Assembly: GCF_000378385.1 (NCBI RefSeq)
Contig: NZ_KB899669.1
Location: 108,016 to 172,015, forward strand
Reading direction: 5' to 3'
From: Paenibacillus daejeonensis DSM 15491
GTDB taxonomy: Bacteria; Bacillota; Bacilli; Paenibacillales; Paenibacillaceae
DNA: 64,000 nucleotides
The translations under genes and the position numbers were made by a program. The notes below the pieces were generated by a model. It was not told where the DNA came from. It searched no databases and saw nothing but the letters and a program-made list of their open reading frames with translations. Of the stretch, positions 53,322 through 62,872 are shown piece by piece. Position 1 is the stretch's first letter; every line of letters begins with the position of its first letter.

Positions 53322-53885
53322 CTAACGGTTTTCTTCCTTGGGAATGAAATCGTAAATGCTGCCGTCCTCCAATGAATCAATCAAACGAAGCAGCCAACGG
53401 TAATAATCGACTGCGCACTCGATCTTCTCGGCGTCCTCCTGAAGCAGGGCCTGCAACGCCTCGTGGTCGGGCTTCTGCTCCCGCATCAGCTTGATTTCCT
53501 TCAACGAACGAAGCAGCACATTCATGTTCATTTCTACAGCTTTACGCCATTTAATCGAGAAATAATCTGTAAAGTTCTGATGCCAATCCGGGACGACCTC
53601 ATACAAATCCTTCCGCGAGCCTTTTTCCCAGACTTTGTTGATCATCTTCAGATCGGTCAATGTCCGCATGCCTGTGCTCATAGATGTCTTGCTCATGCCC
53701 ATGGTCTCGCTCATCTCGTCGAGTGTGACGGGCTTGCCGTTGAAATACATGTTGCCATACAGATGGCCGATCGAGAGCGTGATGCCATAGAGATCCATGT
53801 TCTTGCCGATCGATTCGATGACGCGCTGTCTTATATGTTGAATACGTTGCTTATCCTCTTCCAGTAACGCATCAATGCTATTCAT
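53322..53885 (-). CDS. gbsR: GbsR/MarR-type regulator of glycine betaine genes
   Basis: A 187-residue winged-helix protein. ITLSIGHLYGNMYFNGKPVTLDEMSETMGMSKTSMSTGMRTLTDLKMINKVWEKGSRKDLYEV-type sequence fills residues 35-98 and is typical of GbsR/OpuAR, choline-responsive repressors. It is divergent from the opuA operon, the arrangement expected for its repressor target. GGAGG lies just upstream of the ATG. Confidence 0.88.
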   Translation of the reverse strand: MNSIDALLEEDKQRIQHIRQRVIESIGKNMDLYGITLSIGHLYGNMYFNGKPVTLDEMSETMGMSKTSMSTGMRTLTDLKMINKVWEKGSRKDLYEVVPDWHQNFTDYFSIKWRKAVEMNMNVLLRSLKEIKLMREQKPDHEALQALLQEDAEKIECAVDYYRWLLRLIDSLEDGSIYDFIPKEENR

Positions 53886-53997
53886 AATACCCTCCTGCTG
53901 GCTTAGACCTCTGCTCGACTATAGTAAGTATTGTAATCAAAGTTTTGTGGAAAAGTAAAGTCGGACAAGTTTATGAAAAACAATGAAATAAAGAGCA

Positions 53998-54086
53998 TAC
54001 AGTACAAAAAGTTTGTAAAGTTTAAACTGTACGTAAATTACGGAGAAATACCGCTTTTGACGGTACTAGGCTATTCGAACTAAACT
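53998..54086 (+). promoter_or_regulatory. opuA promoter region with candidate GbsR operator
   Basis: The -35 is TTGACG (54057-54062) and the -10 TAAACT (54081-54086), 18 bases apart. Upstream, GTACA (54002-54006) and TGTAC (54028-54032) flank an AT-rich stretch with AGTTTAAACT (54019-54028), a perfect palindrome. It lies between the divergent gbsR and opuAA genes and could bind GbsR. Confidence 0.45.
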
Positions 54087-54132
54087 GTAACCAGTCAAGC
54101 GACAGTGTTAGAGGAGTCTTAAGGGGGATAAC

Positions 54133-55326
54133 ATGCCGATTATCGAGGTAAAGAAGTTGACCAAAATCTTCGGACCTGACGCGAAACGAGCCATTCCGTT
54201 ACTGAATGATGGCTGGTCCAAAGAGAAAATTCTAAAAGAAACGAAGTTAACTGTAGGCGTCAACCAAGCCAGCTTCTCTATAGAAGAGGGCCAAATCTTC
54301 GTGATCATGGGTCTATCAGGCAGTGGTAAGTCAACGCTTGTGCGTTTGCTGAACCGGCTGATTGAGCCCACAGGGGGCGAAGTATTGTTTAATGGGGACA
54401 ATGTGCTGAAGATGAGCACCGAGAAGCTGAGACGCTTCCGGCGCAAAAACATCGGCATGGTCTTCCAGAAGTTTGCCTTATTCCCGCACCGAACCGTTGT
54501 CCAGAACGTGGAATACGGAATGGAAGTTCAGGGGATGTCGAAGGCAGAGCGTCACCAGAAGGCCATGACGTCGCTGGAGCTCGTAGGGCTGAAGGGCTGG
54601 GAAGACAGCTATCCGGACCAGCTGAGCGGCGGGATGCAGCAGCGTGTCGGCCTGGCGCGCGGCCTAGCCAACGATCCGGACATTCTGCTGATGGACGAAG
54701 CATTCAGCGCGCTCGACCCGCTGATCCGCAAGGATATGCAGGATGAGCTGCTCGAACTGCAGTCGAAGATGAAGAAGACGATTGTATTTATTACGCATGA
54801 CCTTGATGAGGCGCTGCGGATTGGCGATCAAATCGCCCTGATGAAGGACGGCAGCATTGTACAGATAGGCTCGCCGGAAGAGATTCTGATGCAGCCAGCC
54901 AACAAGTACGTCGAGCGTTTCGTTGAAGATGTGGATTTATCCAAAGTGCTGACGGCGAGCCATATTATGCGCAAGCCGGAGACGATTACGCTGGAGCGTG
55001 GACCTCGTGTGGCGTTGCAGCTGATGCGGGACCGCGGGGTATCCAATCTCTATGTCGTGGACAAAGGGAAGAAGCTGATCGGAGTAATCAGCGCCGAGGA
55101 TGCTTCTCAAGCCATCAAGGACAATCAGACACTCGAGAGCATCATCCAACGTGAGCTGCCATCCGTATCACCGGAAACGCTGCTTCACGAGCTGTTCGAG
55201 ATTATCAGTACGACCCGGCTGCCGGTTGCCGTCATCGACGAAGATCAGCGATTGCAGGGCATTATCATCAAAGGTGCCGTGCTTGCCGCCTTGGCAGGCA
55301 ACACCATCCCGGAAGCAGGTGCGTAA
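54133..55326 (+). CDS. opuAA: Glycine betaine ABC transporter ATPase with CBS domains
   Basis: A 397-residue ATPase of the OpuAA/ProV type. Walker A GLSGSGKST near 59-67, signature LSGGMQQRVGLARG near 165-178, Walker B ILLMDEAFSALDP near 185-197. Two CBS domains at the C-terminus (about 270-390) couple transport to ionic strength. It imports compatible solutes under osmotic stress. First gene of the opuA operon; GTG of opuAB follows four bases after the stop. Confidence 0.95.
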   Translation: MPIIEVKKLTKIFGPDAKRAIPLLNDGWSKEKILKETKLTVGVNQASFSIEEGQIFVIMGLSGSGKSTLVRLLNRLIEPTGGEVLFNGDNVLKMSTEKLRRFRRKNIGMVFQKFALFPHRTVVQNVEYGMEVQGMSKAERHQKAMTSLELVGLKGWEDSYPDQLSGGMQQRVGLARGLANDPDILLMDEAFSALDPLIRKDMQDELLELQSKMKKTIVFITHDLDEALRIGDQIALMKDGSIVQIGSPEEILMQPANKYVERFVEDVDLSKVLTASHIMRKPETITLERGPRVALQLMRDRGVSNLYVVDKGKKLIGVISAEDASQAIKDNQTLESIIQRELPSVSPETLLHELFEIISTTRLPVAVIDEDQRLQGIIIKGAVLAALAGNTIPEAGA

Positions 55327-55329
55327 GGC

Positions 55330-56166
55330 GTGGATATCCCAAAAATTCCGATAGCCCAGTGGGTTGATAAACTGGAGAAATTGCTGCAAGAGTATTTGTC
55401 TCCTCTTTTCAATTTTATCCGATTAATCGTGGGCTCAACAGTAAATGGACTGGAATCGGTCCTGCAATGGTTCCCGCCGCTCCTACTAATCGTACTGATT
55501 GCTGCCCTGACCTGGTATGTCGCCAAGTGGCGGATGGGTATATTTGCTCTGTTAGGCTTATATCTGATCTATAATCTGGGCTACTGGTCCGGTACGATGC
55601 AGACCTTGGCGCTGGTACTGACAGCAGCAATCCTATCCGTTGTGATCGGGGTACCGATCGGTATCCTGTGCGCCCGCAAAAGTGCGGTACAGAATATCGT
55701 GACACCGGTGCTGGACTTCATGCAGACGATGCCAGCCTTCGTCTACCTGCTGCCGGCCATCACGTTCTTCCGACTTGGCGTCGTACCCGGGGTTATCGCG
55801 TCGATTATCTTCGCGATTCCGCCAACGATCCGTCTGACCAATCTGGGTATTCGCCAGGTACCAGCTGAACTGGTGGAGGCTGCTGATGCGTTCGGCTCTA
55901 CACCTTCACAGAAGCTGATCAAGCTGCAGCTGCCGATCGCACTGCCGACCATCATGGCGGGGATTAACCAGACCATCATGCTTTCGTTATCTATGGTTGT
56001 TATTGCCTCCATGATTGGTGCTCAGGGTGTAGGCGCAGACGTCTACCGAGCGGTAACGCAAGCGAAGACCGGGGTAGGATTTGAAGCGGGGATCGCGATC
56101 GTCGTTCTGGCCATTATCCTCGACCGACTGACGCAGAATGCATTACGGAAAAAGAAAAAACAATAG
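55330..56166 (+). CDS. opuAB: Glycine betaine ABC transporter permease
   Basis: A 278-residue ProW-type permease. Hydrophobic segments begin near residue 45; the EAA loop is PAELVEAADAFGSTPSQKLIKLQLPIALPTIM near 178-205. QTMPAFVYLLPAITFF near 127-142 is a family signature. GTG start; the upstream GTAAGG gives only a modest ribosome site, so coupling to opuAA is likely. Confidence 0.94.
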   Translation: MDIPKIPIAQWVDKLEKLLQEYLSPLFNFIRLIVGSTVNGLESVLQWFPPLLLIVLIAALTWYVAKWRMGIFALLGLYLIYNLGYWSGTMQTLALVLTAAILSVVIGVPIGILCARKSAVQNIVTPVLDFMQTMPAFVYLLPAITFFRLGVVPGVIASIIFAIPPTIRLTNLGIRQVPAELVEAADAFGSTPSQKLIKLQLPIALPTIMAGINQTIMLSLSMVVIASMIGAQGVGADVYRAVTQAKTGVGFEAGIAIVVLAIILDRLTQNALRKKKKQ

Positions 56167-56181
56167 GGGGACTTTATTATT

Positions 56182-57060
56182 ATGAAGAAACATTGGAAAC
56201 TTGGACTGACGATGGTTATGGCTACATCACTGCTGGCGGCTTGTTCCAACTCGGGCAACGGCAATGGCAATGGTGGTGGAGGCCAAGTGACACTGGCCTA
56301 CGTGGCATGGGACTCTGAGATTGCCAGTACGTATGTGGTCAAAGAAGTACTGGAAGAGAAGCTGGGCTACTCCGTAGAGATGCTGCAGGTCGATGCGGGT
56401 CCAATGTGGGCAGGTGTAGCGGACGGTAGTGCGGACGCCATGGTAGCCGGCTGGTTGCCAACGACGCATCAGAGCTATCTCGATACGTATGGCGATCGTA
56501 TTGAAGATCTGGGCGTTAACCTCGAGGGTACCAAGATCGGTCTCGTTGTCCCGGCCTATATGGAGGACGTCAACAGCATTGAGGATCTGAAAGAAGGCGG
56601 ATTCGGTGCAGAAATCAACTATACGATTACAGGCATCGAGCCTGGCGCAGGCATCATGATGTCGACTGAGCAGGCTCTTGAAGACTACGAGTTGAGCAAC
56701 TGGAACCTGCTGCCTAGCTCCTCTGCAGCTATGGCTCAGGAACTGCAAAATGCCTATGCGAATGAAGAGCCCATCATCGTGACTGGCTGGACGCCTCACT
56801 GGAAATTCGCAAGCATGGAGCTGAAGTACCTGGAAGATCCGTTGAATATCTACGGCGGTGATGAGCAGATTCATACATTTGCCCGTCAAGGTCTCCAGGA
56901 TGATCAGCCAGAAGCCTATGCCATGCTGGATAAGTTCAACTGGACGCCAGATGATATGGCTGAGGTCATGGTCGAGATCATGGAAGGCAAATCGCCAGAA
57001 GATGCAGCCAAGGACTGGGTTGCAGCTAACGAAGATAAAGTCAACGCTTGGTTGGAATAG
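56182..57060 (+). CDS. opuAC: Glycine betaine-binding lipoprotein
   Basis: A 292-residue OpuAC-type lipoprotein. The lipobox is SLLAAC with Cys21, followed by a Ser/Asn/Gly linker. The mature part (VTLAYVAWDSEIASTYVVKEVLEEKLGY) has the Trp residues that form the aromatic box for quaternary amines (VAWD, AGWLPTTHQSY, TGWTPHWKF). AGGGGGA precedes the ATG. Confidence 0.95.
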   Translation: MKKHWKLGLTMVMATSLLAACSNSGNGNGNGGGGQVTLAYVAWDSEIASTYVVKEVLEEKLGYSVEMLQVDAGPMWAGVADGSADAMVAGWLPTTHQSYLDTYGDRIEDLGVNLEGTKIGLVVPAYMEDVNSIEDLKEGGFGAEINYTITGIEPGAGIMMSTEQALEDYELSNWNLLPSSSAAMAQELQNAYANEEPIIVTGWTPHWKFASMELKYLEDPLNIYGGDEQIHTFARQGLQDDQPEAYAMLDKFNWTPDDMAEVMVEIMEGKSPEDAAKDWVAANEDKVNAWLE

Positions 57061-57073
57061 AAGCACATTAAAG

Positions 57074-57105
57074 AACAAGCCAATCTCCTCGGAGGTTGGC
57101 TTGTT
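57074..57105 (+). terminator. Terminator after opuAC
   Basis: AACAAGCCAA (57074-57083) pairs with TTGGCTTGTT (57096-57105), with an inner CCT/AGG extension. It overlaps the end of the convergent small gene. Confidence 0.75.
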
Positions 57106-57329
57106 TAGTCTTCGCTGCGTCTGTATTGATAGATGGCAAAGATGAGATGAGACAAACCAAGTACAATAAGGCCGATACAAAATACTAATTTGCTGCCTGA
57201 AATAGGCATTATTCCGTTGCCTACAGGTCCCGTCGGGGGGTTGTTGTAGATCCAGTATCTATAGAACAGATAAAGGGAAGGCATTATGATTAAGAAAAGG
57301 GCAAGGGAAATTCGGATTAGATAGCGCAT
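57105..57329 (-). CDS. Small two-helix membrane protein, possibly iron-regulated
   Basis: A 74-residue protein with two hydrophobic segments (about 5-25 and 46-66) joined by a Pro/Gly-rich loop (NPPTGPVGNGIMPISG). No family recognised. AAGGAGGTGAATT directly precedes the ATG, a strong ribosome site. A Fur-box-like sequence lies 116 bases upstream, next to a -10-like TATAAT, suggesting iron control. Confidence 0.65.
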   Translation of the reverse strand: MRYLIRISLALFLIIMPSLYLFYRYWIYNNPPTGPVGNGIMPISGSKLVFCIGLIVLGLSHLIFAIYQYRRSED

Positions 57330-57444
57330 AATTCACCTCCTTAGGGATGTGCATTCCTGGGATAAATGTTACTTGTTAGTACGTGGTGGAACAGGTTAAG
57401 TTTCGTCTAAGAGACGACCGAAGGAAAGATGTAAATATTTTAAT

Positions 57445-57459
57445 TGATATTGATTATCA
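57445..57459 (-). promoter_or_regulatory. Fur-box-like operator
   Basis: TGATATTGATTATCA matches the 7-1-7 Fur box TGATAATNATTATCA at 13 of 14 specified positions or close to it. On the minus strand it follows a TATAAT (about 57466-57471) by a few bases, so repressor bound here would block a promoter reading toward the 74-residue gene. Confidence 0.55.
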
Positions 57460-57511
57460 CTTTCATTATAATAAAGGCGTAGCATGCCTACCCAAGTGTG
57501 CTGAACCCAGG

Positions 57512-57547
57512 AAACAAAACACCCCCGCCATGTGAATGGCAGGGGTG
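57512..57547 (-). terminator. Terminator after acnA
   Basis: CACCCCCGCCAT (57520-57531) pairs with ATGGCAGGGGTG (57536-57547) with one mismatch. On the minus strand it is followed by TTTTGTTT. It lies 39 bases after the acnA stop. Confidence 0.7.
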
Positions 57548-57585
57548 CGGGGTCCTAGTTCGTTGCTTTGCTAATGTCCTACAAT

Positions 57586-60297
57586 TTACATATTGGCAAT
57601 CATTTGACGGAGAACCGTCTGCAGAATGCCGCTGTTGCGATAGTAGTCGACGTCGACTGCAGAGTCCAGACGAGCAAGGACTGTGAATTCGAAGGTCGTA
57701 CCGTCTTCGCGAGTAGCTGTAACGTTCACTTTTTGACCTGGCTTCACATCGTTGTCGATGCCAGTGATATCGAACGTCTCACGGCCTGTCAGACCGAGTG
57801 TGGACCAGCCTTGACCTTCCTGGAATTGCAGTGGCAGTACGCCCATGCCAACCAGGTTGGAACGGTGAATCCGCTCGAAGCTCTCAGCGATAACCGCTTT
57901 GACGCCCAGGAGGAAGGTACCTTTGGCTGCCCAGTCACGCGAGCTGCCTGTGCCGTACTCCTTGCCTGCGATAACGACAAGGTTAGTGCCTTTCTTCTGA
58001 TACTTCATCGAAGCATCATAGATCGACATGACTTCGTCAGTCGGCAGGTATGTCGTTACGCCACCCTCAGTACCAGGAGCAACCTGGTTCCGAATCCGGA
58101 TGTTGGCGAATGTACCGCGCATCATCACGTCATGGTTACCACGACGGGAACCGTATGAGTTGAAGTCTTTGCGCTCCACACCGTTTTTCAGCAGGAATTC
58201 GCCTGCAGGGCTGTCCGCTTTGATGTTACCAGCTGGCGAGATATGGTCGGTTGTCACCGAATCGCCCAGCAAGGCAAGGACTTTGGCGCCTTTGATGTCG
58301 GCGATATCGCCAACTTCAGGTCCAAGGTTCTCGAAGAACGGCGGGTTGGCGATGTACGTCGAACGGGAATCCCACTCATACAGCTCGCCTTCCGGTACTT
58401 GAATTGCATTCCAACGCTCGTTTTGTGTGAAGACGTTGGCGTACTTGTCGCGGAACATCTCCGGTGTAATCGCAGCATCTGCAGCCTCGGCAATTTCCTT
58501 GGAGGATGGCCAGATGTCTTTGAGGTACACAGGCTGGTTCTTCTGGTCATAGCCGATTGGATCGTTCGCCAGATCGATGTTCACGGTGCCTGCCAGCGCG
58601 TAAGCGACGACGAGCGGAGGCGAAGCCAGGTAGTTGGCTTTTACCTGAGCATGAACACGACCTTCGAAGTTGCGGTTACCGGAGAGAACGGCAGCTACGG
58701 TCATGTCATTGTCCGCAATGGCGTTGCTCACTTCATCTGGCAGTGGACCGGAGTTACCGATACAAGTTGCACAGCCGTAACCAGCAACATGGAAGCCCAG
58801 CGCTTCGAGCGGCTCGATCAGGTTGGCTTTCTTGAGATACTCAGTAACGACCAGGGAACCTGGTGTCAGCGAGCTCTTCACGTAAGCAGGCTTCACAAGA
58901 CCGCGCTCGACAGCTTTCTTGGCAACGAGGCCTGCGCCCAGCATAACGGTCGGGTTGGAGGTGTTCGTACAGCTGGTGATCGCAGCGATCACGACAGCGC
59001 CCGTTTTCATCTCGCTAACTTGTCCGTTGGTATGCTTCACTTCGACGCGCTCATCGATTTTGGAATCGCTCAAACCGTAGCCGCCTTTGTCGATCGGCGT
59101 GCGTACGATATCGTTGAACGATTTCTTCATGTCGGTCAGCTCGATACGGTCCTGTGGACGTTTTGGTCCAGCCAAGCTTGGTACGATCGTCGAGAGATCC
59201 AGCTCCAGTACGTCAGAGAATACAGGGTCTGGTGTGTCGTCTGTGCGGAACATGTTTTGTGCTTTGTAGTATTCTTCTACCAGCTCGATCTGCTCATCCG
59301 TACGACCGGTTTGACGCAGGAAGTCCAGTGCGATGGTATCGACTGGGAAGAAGCCGACTGTTGCACCGTACTCAGGTGCCATGTTGGCAACTGTCGCGCG
59401 GTCAGGCAGGCTGATGTTCGAAAGTCCAGGGCCGTAGAACTCGACAAACTTGCCGACGACGCCTTTTTTACGGAGAATTTCGGTTACTGTCAGGGCCAGG
59501 TCAGTCGCAGTTGCGCCTTCAGCCAGGCTGCCTGTCAGCTTCACGCCGATAACCTCAGGCATAACGAAGTACAGTGGTTGTCCCAGCATGCCGGCTTCTG
59601 CCTCGATGCCGCCGACACCCCAGCCAACAACGCCCAGACCATTGATCATGGTTGTATGCGAGTCAGTACCTACGAGGGAGTCAGGATAAACAACCGTTTC
59701 ACCGTCAACGGATTTCGTAGCCGCTACAGAGGCGAGGTACTCCAGGTTAACCTGGTGAACGATACCAGTCGCAGGTGGTACGGCACGGAAGTTGTCGAAT
59801 GCAGTTTGTGCCCAGCGCAGGAAGCGGTAACGCTCCTCATTGCGTTGGAATTCCAGGTTTTCATTGAACTCGAGTGCGCCTTCGGAACCGAAAGCGTCAA
59901 CCATTACAGAGTGGTCGATAACGAGGTCAACGGGCACAAGCGGGTTGATCTTCTTCGGATCTCCGCCGGCTTTCTTCACGGTGTCACGCATTGCAGCCAA
60001 GTCAACAACGACAGGGACGCCTGTGAAGTCCTGCAGCACGATACGTGCAGGGATAAAAGGAATTTCTTTGTCTACGCGCTCGTCAGCCCAGCTGGCGAGC
60101 TGTTTGACGTGCTCTGAAGTAATGGCGCGGCCGTCGAATTGACGGACAGCGGCTTCCAGCAATACCTTGATAGAGAAAGGAAGCTTGGAAATCGGACCCA
60201 GTCCTTGCTCTTCGAGACCTTGCAGGCGGTAGTACGCATAAGACTGGCCTGCTGCGGTGAGCGAAGTGCGGACAGAGAATTGATCTTGTGTCGGCAT
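57586..60297 (-). CDS. acnA: Aconitate hydratase
   Basis: A 903-residue TCA-cycle aconitase that interconverts citrate and isocitrate. The 4Fe-4S ligands are in [17 protein letters not shown] near 435 and [14 protein letters not shown] near 503. The swivel domain contains [16 protein letters not shown] near 775. Without its cluster, Bacillus aconitase binds iron-responsive RNA. ATG 60297 is set by AAGGAGGAG upstream; the frame stays open a further ten codons. Monocistronic. Confidence 0.96.
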   Translation of the reverse strand: MPTQDQFSVRTSLTAAGQSYAYYRLQGLEEQGLGPISKLPFSIKVLLEAAVRQFDGRAITSEHVKQLASWADERVDKEIPFIPARIVLQDFTGVPVVVDLAAMRDTVKKAGGDPKKINPLVPVDLVIDHSVMVDAFGSEGALEFNENLEFQRNEERYRFLRWAQTAFDNFRAVPPATGIVHQVNLEYLASVAATKSVDGETVVYPDSLVGTDSHTTMINGLGVVGWGVGGIEAEAGMLGQPLYFVMPEVIGVKLTGSLAEGATATDLALTVTEILRKKGVVGKFVEFYGPGLSNISLPDRATVANMAPEYGATVGFFPVDTIALDFLRQTGRTDEQIELVEEYYKAQNMFRTDDTPDPVFSDVLELDLSTIVPSLAGPKRPQDRIELTDMKKSFNDIVRTPIDKGGYGLSDSKIDERVEVKHTNGQVSEMKTGAVVIAAITSCTNTSNPTVMLGAGLVAKKAVERGLVKPAYVKSSLTPGSLVVTEYLKKANLIEPLEALGFHVAGYGCATCIGNSGPLPDEVSNAIADNDMTVAAVLSGNRNFEGRVHAQVKANYLASPPLVVAYALAGTVNIDLANDPIGYDQKNQPVYLKDIWPSSKEIAEAADAAITPEMFRDKYANVFTQNERWNAIQVPEGELYEWDSRSTYIANPPFFENLGPEVGDIADIKGAKVLALLGDSVTTDHISPAGNIKADSPAGEFLLKNGVERKDFNSYGSRRGNHDVMMRGTFANIRIRNQVAPGTEGGVTTYLPTDEVMSIYDASMKYQKKGTNLVVIAGKEYGTGSSRDWAAKGTFLLGVKAVIAESFERIHRSNLVGMGVLPLQFQEGQGWSTLGLTGRETFDITGIDNDVKPGQKVNVTATREDGTTFEFTVLARLDSAVDVDYYRNSGILQTVLRQMIANM

Positions 60298-60367
60298 GAA
60301 TGTGCTCCTCCTTGATGGTTTCTTCATTAATAATTGTGATGGTTTATGGCGATTGAGTCTCGAGGTG

Positions 60368-60384
60368 GTTTCACTGTGTGAAAC
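60368..60384 (-). promoter_or_regulatory. Dyad in the acnA upstream region
   Basis: GTTTCACTGTGTGAAAC is a perfect 7-bp inverted repeat with a three-base spacer, 71 bases upstream of the acnA start. It is a candidate operator. It does not match the ATAA-N7-TTAT pattern of CcpC that I would expect at a Bacillus citB promoter, so the regulator is unknown. The rest of the 299-base gap to the amidase gene shows nothing clear. Confidence 0.4.
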
Positions 60385-60596
60385 TCAATTTCATAAAATC
60401 ACGGCTACCTTAAGTATAGCGTTTTTTGGCCTCATTTGAAAGTATAAGTTTTGCCTGCAAGCGCTGCAAGACTTACCTTGGCGCTATTTGTTCACGCGTC
60501 AGAGGAGGCTGCCCCTTATAACATGAGTTTCCAGTTTCCTTCATATACTGAATCAAGTGATTTGGATAGTCAAAATCCGCAGAGGGAGGAATCGGA

Positions 60597-61670
60597 ATGC
60601 CGCTCACCTCGGGTAAATCCCGCAGCTCAGACAGACTGCAGGGCTGGAAGGCAGCCGTCCATGAATATGTGAAGCAGGTGAATCAGTCTGAAATCGAGCT
60701 GGATGTCGAGCCGCTGAAGAGGCTGGTTCAAGACCGCGACCACCTGTCAAGGTACGGCTGGAAGCTGGATCGGCTGCGCGAGCGTGAGCGGCAGCGGTGC
60801 GTATGGGCCAGCCGCAACGAGACCAAAGCACAGCTGATGCGGGTACATGAATCCACGCATGAAGCCACCGTGCTGTTGCGGCTGGACCAGCGTCGGTCAC
60901 TGGATCAATTTGGCCATGGGTATGTAGAAGAGCGAAGTGAATATGAACGGCTATGGCTTCAGGGAGATCGGGGCGGCGAATGGGAAATTTCCCGGATTGA
61001 GCCGATGGTGTTAGAGCGGCGGCCCCGCTTCGGCTCATATCCTGGAGGGACGGCAACCTATGAGGAAGAAAGAGGACAGCGTCGGTCCGGGTTTACAGAG
61101 ATGCGTACGCGTCCGTTCGTAAATTATGATATTGTATTGCCGCTGGCCATCCGCAACACGGTGCATCGTTACCGCCGCGACCGGGCCGTTGCTTATGCCG
61201 ACACTTGGTGGAACAAGGGGAATCCGGAATACGAAGAGTTCGAGGTGAACTGTACCAACTATGTGTCCCAGTGTCTCTTTGCAGGCGGTGCTCCGATGAA
61301 TTATACTGGTAGAAGGGAATCGGGGTGGTGGTACAAGGGCCGGGATGGCGGCATGGAGTGGTGGAGTTACAGTTGGGCTGTCTCCAACGCCTTGCAGACG
61401 CTGCTGGCCACACCGCGGCGCGAAGGGCTGCGTGCAGCGCTGGTTGACCGCCCCGAACAACTGGAGCTGGGCGATGTCATTCTGTACGACTGGAACGGAG
61501 ACGGCAGATATCAGCACAGTACGATTGTGACGGCGTTTGATGCGGATCGTATGCCACTGGTCAATGCGAATACGGTACCGAGCCGCCACCGGTATTGGGA
61601 TTACCGGGATTCCTATGCATGGACGGAAGCGACGCGCTATTCGATGTTTCATATAGCAGATGAGTTTTGA
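60597..61670 (+). CDS. Putative amidase (Amidase_6 domain)
   Basis: A 357-residue protein. The C-terminal half (about 185-350) is an Amidase_6 / CHAP-like domain: ADTWWNKGNPEYEEFEVNCTNYVSQCLFAGGAPMNY contains the likely catalytic Cys, and YQHSTIVTAFD the likely His. The N-terminal half is charged, with no signal peptide seen. The family is related to cell-wall or amide hydrolases in sporeformers; substrate unknown. GGGAGGAAT precedes the ATG. ddl follows 29 bases after the stop. Confidence 0.85.
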   Translation: MPLTSGKSRSSDRLQGWKAAVHEYVKQVNQSEIELDVEPLKRLVQDRDHLSRYGWKLDRLRERERQRCVWASRNETKAQLMRVHESTHEATVLLRLDQRRSLDQFGHGYVEERSEYERLWLQGDRGGEWEISRIEPMVLERRPRFGSYPGGTATYEEERGQRRSGFTEMRTRPFVNYDIVLPLAIRNTVHRYRRDRAVAYADTWWNKGNPEYEEFEVNCTNYVSQCLFAGGAPMNYTGRRESGWWYKGRDGGMEWWSYSWAVSNALQTLLATPRREGLRAALVDRPEQLELGDVILYDWNGDGRYQHSTIVTAFDADRMPLVNANTVPSRHRYWDYRDSYAWTEATRYSMFHIADEF

Positions 61671-61699
61671 TGTTAATTACAGGGCACCGGAGGATACCA

Positions 61700-62791
61700 A
61701 TGGCGAAAAAAGTACGTGTAGGCCTGATCTACGGCGGCAAGTCCGGCGAGCATGAAGTCTCGCTGCAGACTGCGCTGGCAGTTATGAAGGCTTTTAATTA
61801 TGACCAATATGATATTATACCCTTCTATATTACCAAGCAGGGCAAGTGGCACGCTGGCGCACCATTGACAGCACCGCCAGAGGAAGTGAAACAACTACAA
61901 TATGAAGCTTCTGCGGCTGGCGGGGATTTGGTACCCGTACTGCAGAGCCTGCAGCCCGGAGGTGGGGCAGCTGAGGGCAAGGCGCTGGATGTTATTTTCC
62001 CGCTGCTGCATGGCACCTATGGTGAGGACGGGACGATCCAGGGCTTGCTTGAGATGGCCGATGTGCCATACGTTGGAGCAGGCGTACTCGCTTCGGCTGT
62101 TGGCATGGACAAAGCGATGATGAAGAAGGTATTTGCGCATGAGGGACTGCCGCAGTGCATCTATCGCCATTTCAACCGGACGCAATGGACCAAGGATCCT
62201 GCGTTCTTCATCATGGAAATCGAAGTATCGCTCGGTTATCCATGCTTTGTGAAGCCCGCCAATCTCGGCTCGAGCGTCGGCATCTCCAAAGCGAAAAACC
62301 GCGAGGAGCTGACGGCAGCGATCGAGCTGGCCCTCCGCTACGACCGCAAGGTCATCGTCGAGGAATTCGTCGATGCCCGCGAGATCGAGGTCAGCGTGCT
62401 GGGCAATGATGAGCCGCGTGCATCCGTTCCTGGGGAGGTCATTACCTCCAGCGATTTTTATGATTACGATGCCAAGTATGTAGACGGTACGTCCCGGATG
62501 CAGATTCCGGCCGACATTCCAGCAGATATCGCGGAGACGGTGCGAGAAATGGCGCTGCGGGCCTATCTGGCGATTGATGGCTCGGGTCTCTCCCGCGTCG
62601 ACTTCTTCCTGCGCCGCTCGGATAACCAGCTGCTCATTAACGAAGTTAACACGATGCCTGGCTTCACACCATTCAGCATGTATCCGCTGATGTGGAAGGA
62701 AACCGGGATGCCGTACAGCGAGCTGCTGGATACGCTCATTTCACTTGCCATTGCCAGACACCAGGAAAAGCAGAGACTGACGTATAGTTAA
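61700..62791 (+). CDS. ddl: D-alanine--D-alanine ligase
   Basis: About 363 residues. It makes the D-Ala-D-Ala dipeptide of peptidoglycan. Key motifs are GLIYGGKSGEHEVSLQTA near 8-25, FPLLHGTYGEDGTIQGLLE near 98-116, VKPANLGSSVGISKAK near 177-192 and LLINEVNTMPGFTPFSMYP near 312-330. The Tyr in the omega-loop region (FYDYDAKYVDG) suggests a D-Ala- rather than D-Lac-forming enzyme. ATG 61700 follows GGAGGA; the frame is open upstream to 61667. Confidence 0.95.
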   Translation: MAKKVRVGLIYGGKSGEHEVSLQTALAVMKAFNYDQYDIIPFYITKQGKWHAGAPLTAPPEEVKQLQYEASAAGGDLVPVLQSLQPGGGAAEGKALDVIFPLLHGTYGEDGTIQGLLEMADVPYVGAGVLASAVGMDKAMMKKVFAHEGLPQCIYRHFNRTQWTKDPAFFIMEIEVSLGYPCFVKPANLGSSVGISKAKNREELTAAIELALRYDRKVIVEEFVDAREIEVSVLGNDEPRASVPGEVITSSDFYDYDAKYVDGTSRMQIPADIPADIAETVREMALRAYLAIDGSGLSRVDFFLRRSDNQLLINEVNTMPGFTPFSMYPLMWKETGMPYSELLDTLISLAIARHQEKQRLTYS

Positions 62792-62793
62792 AG

Positions 62794-62864
62794 GCTTTTC
62801 GAGGAAAAGCGGTTTCGGGAGCAGGGCTTGGCTTCACCAAGGAGAAGCTTCTGCTTTCGAAACC
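62794..62864 (+). terminator. Hairpins after ddl
   Basis: GCTTTTC/GAAAAGC (62794-62810, loop GAG) is directly followed by GGTTTCG (62811-62817) pairing with CGAAACC (62858-62864), which encloses a CTTGG/CCAAG stem. There is no T-run, so termination is uncertain; they may mark the mRNA end. Confidence 0.4.
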
Positions 62865-62872
62865 CGGTAAGA

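Noticed and set aside
58243-60117. Long (624-residue) open frame opposite acnA
   Set aside because: It lies wholly antisense to a clear aconitase and has composition typical of a GC-biased shadow frame.
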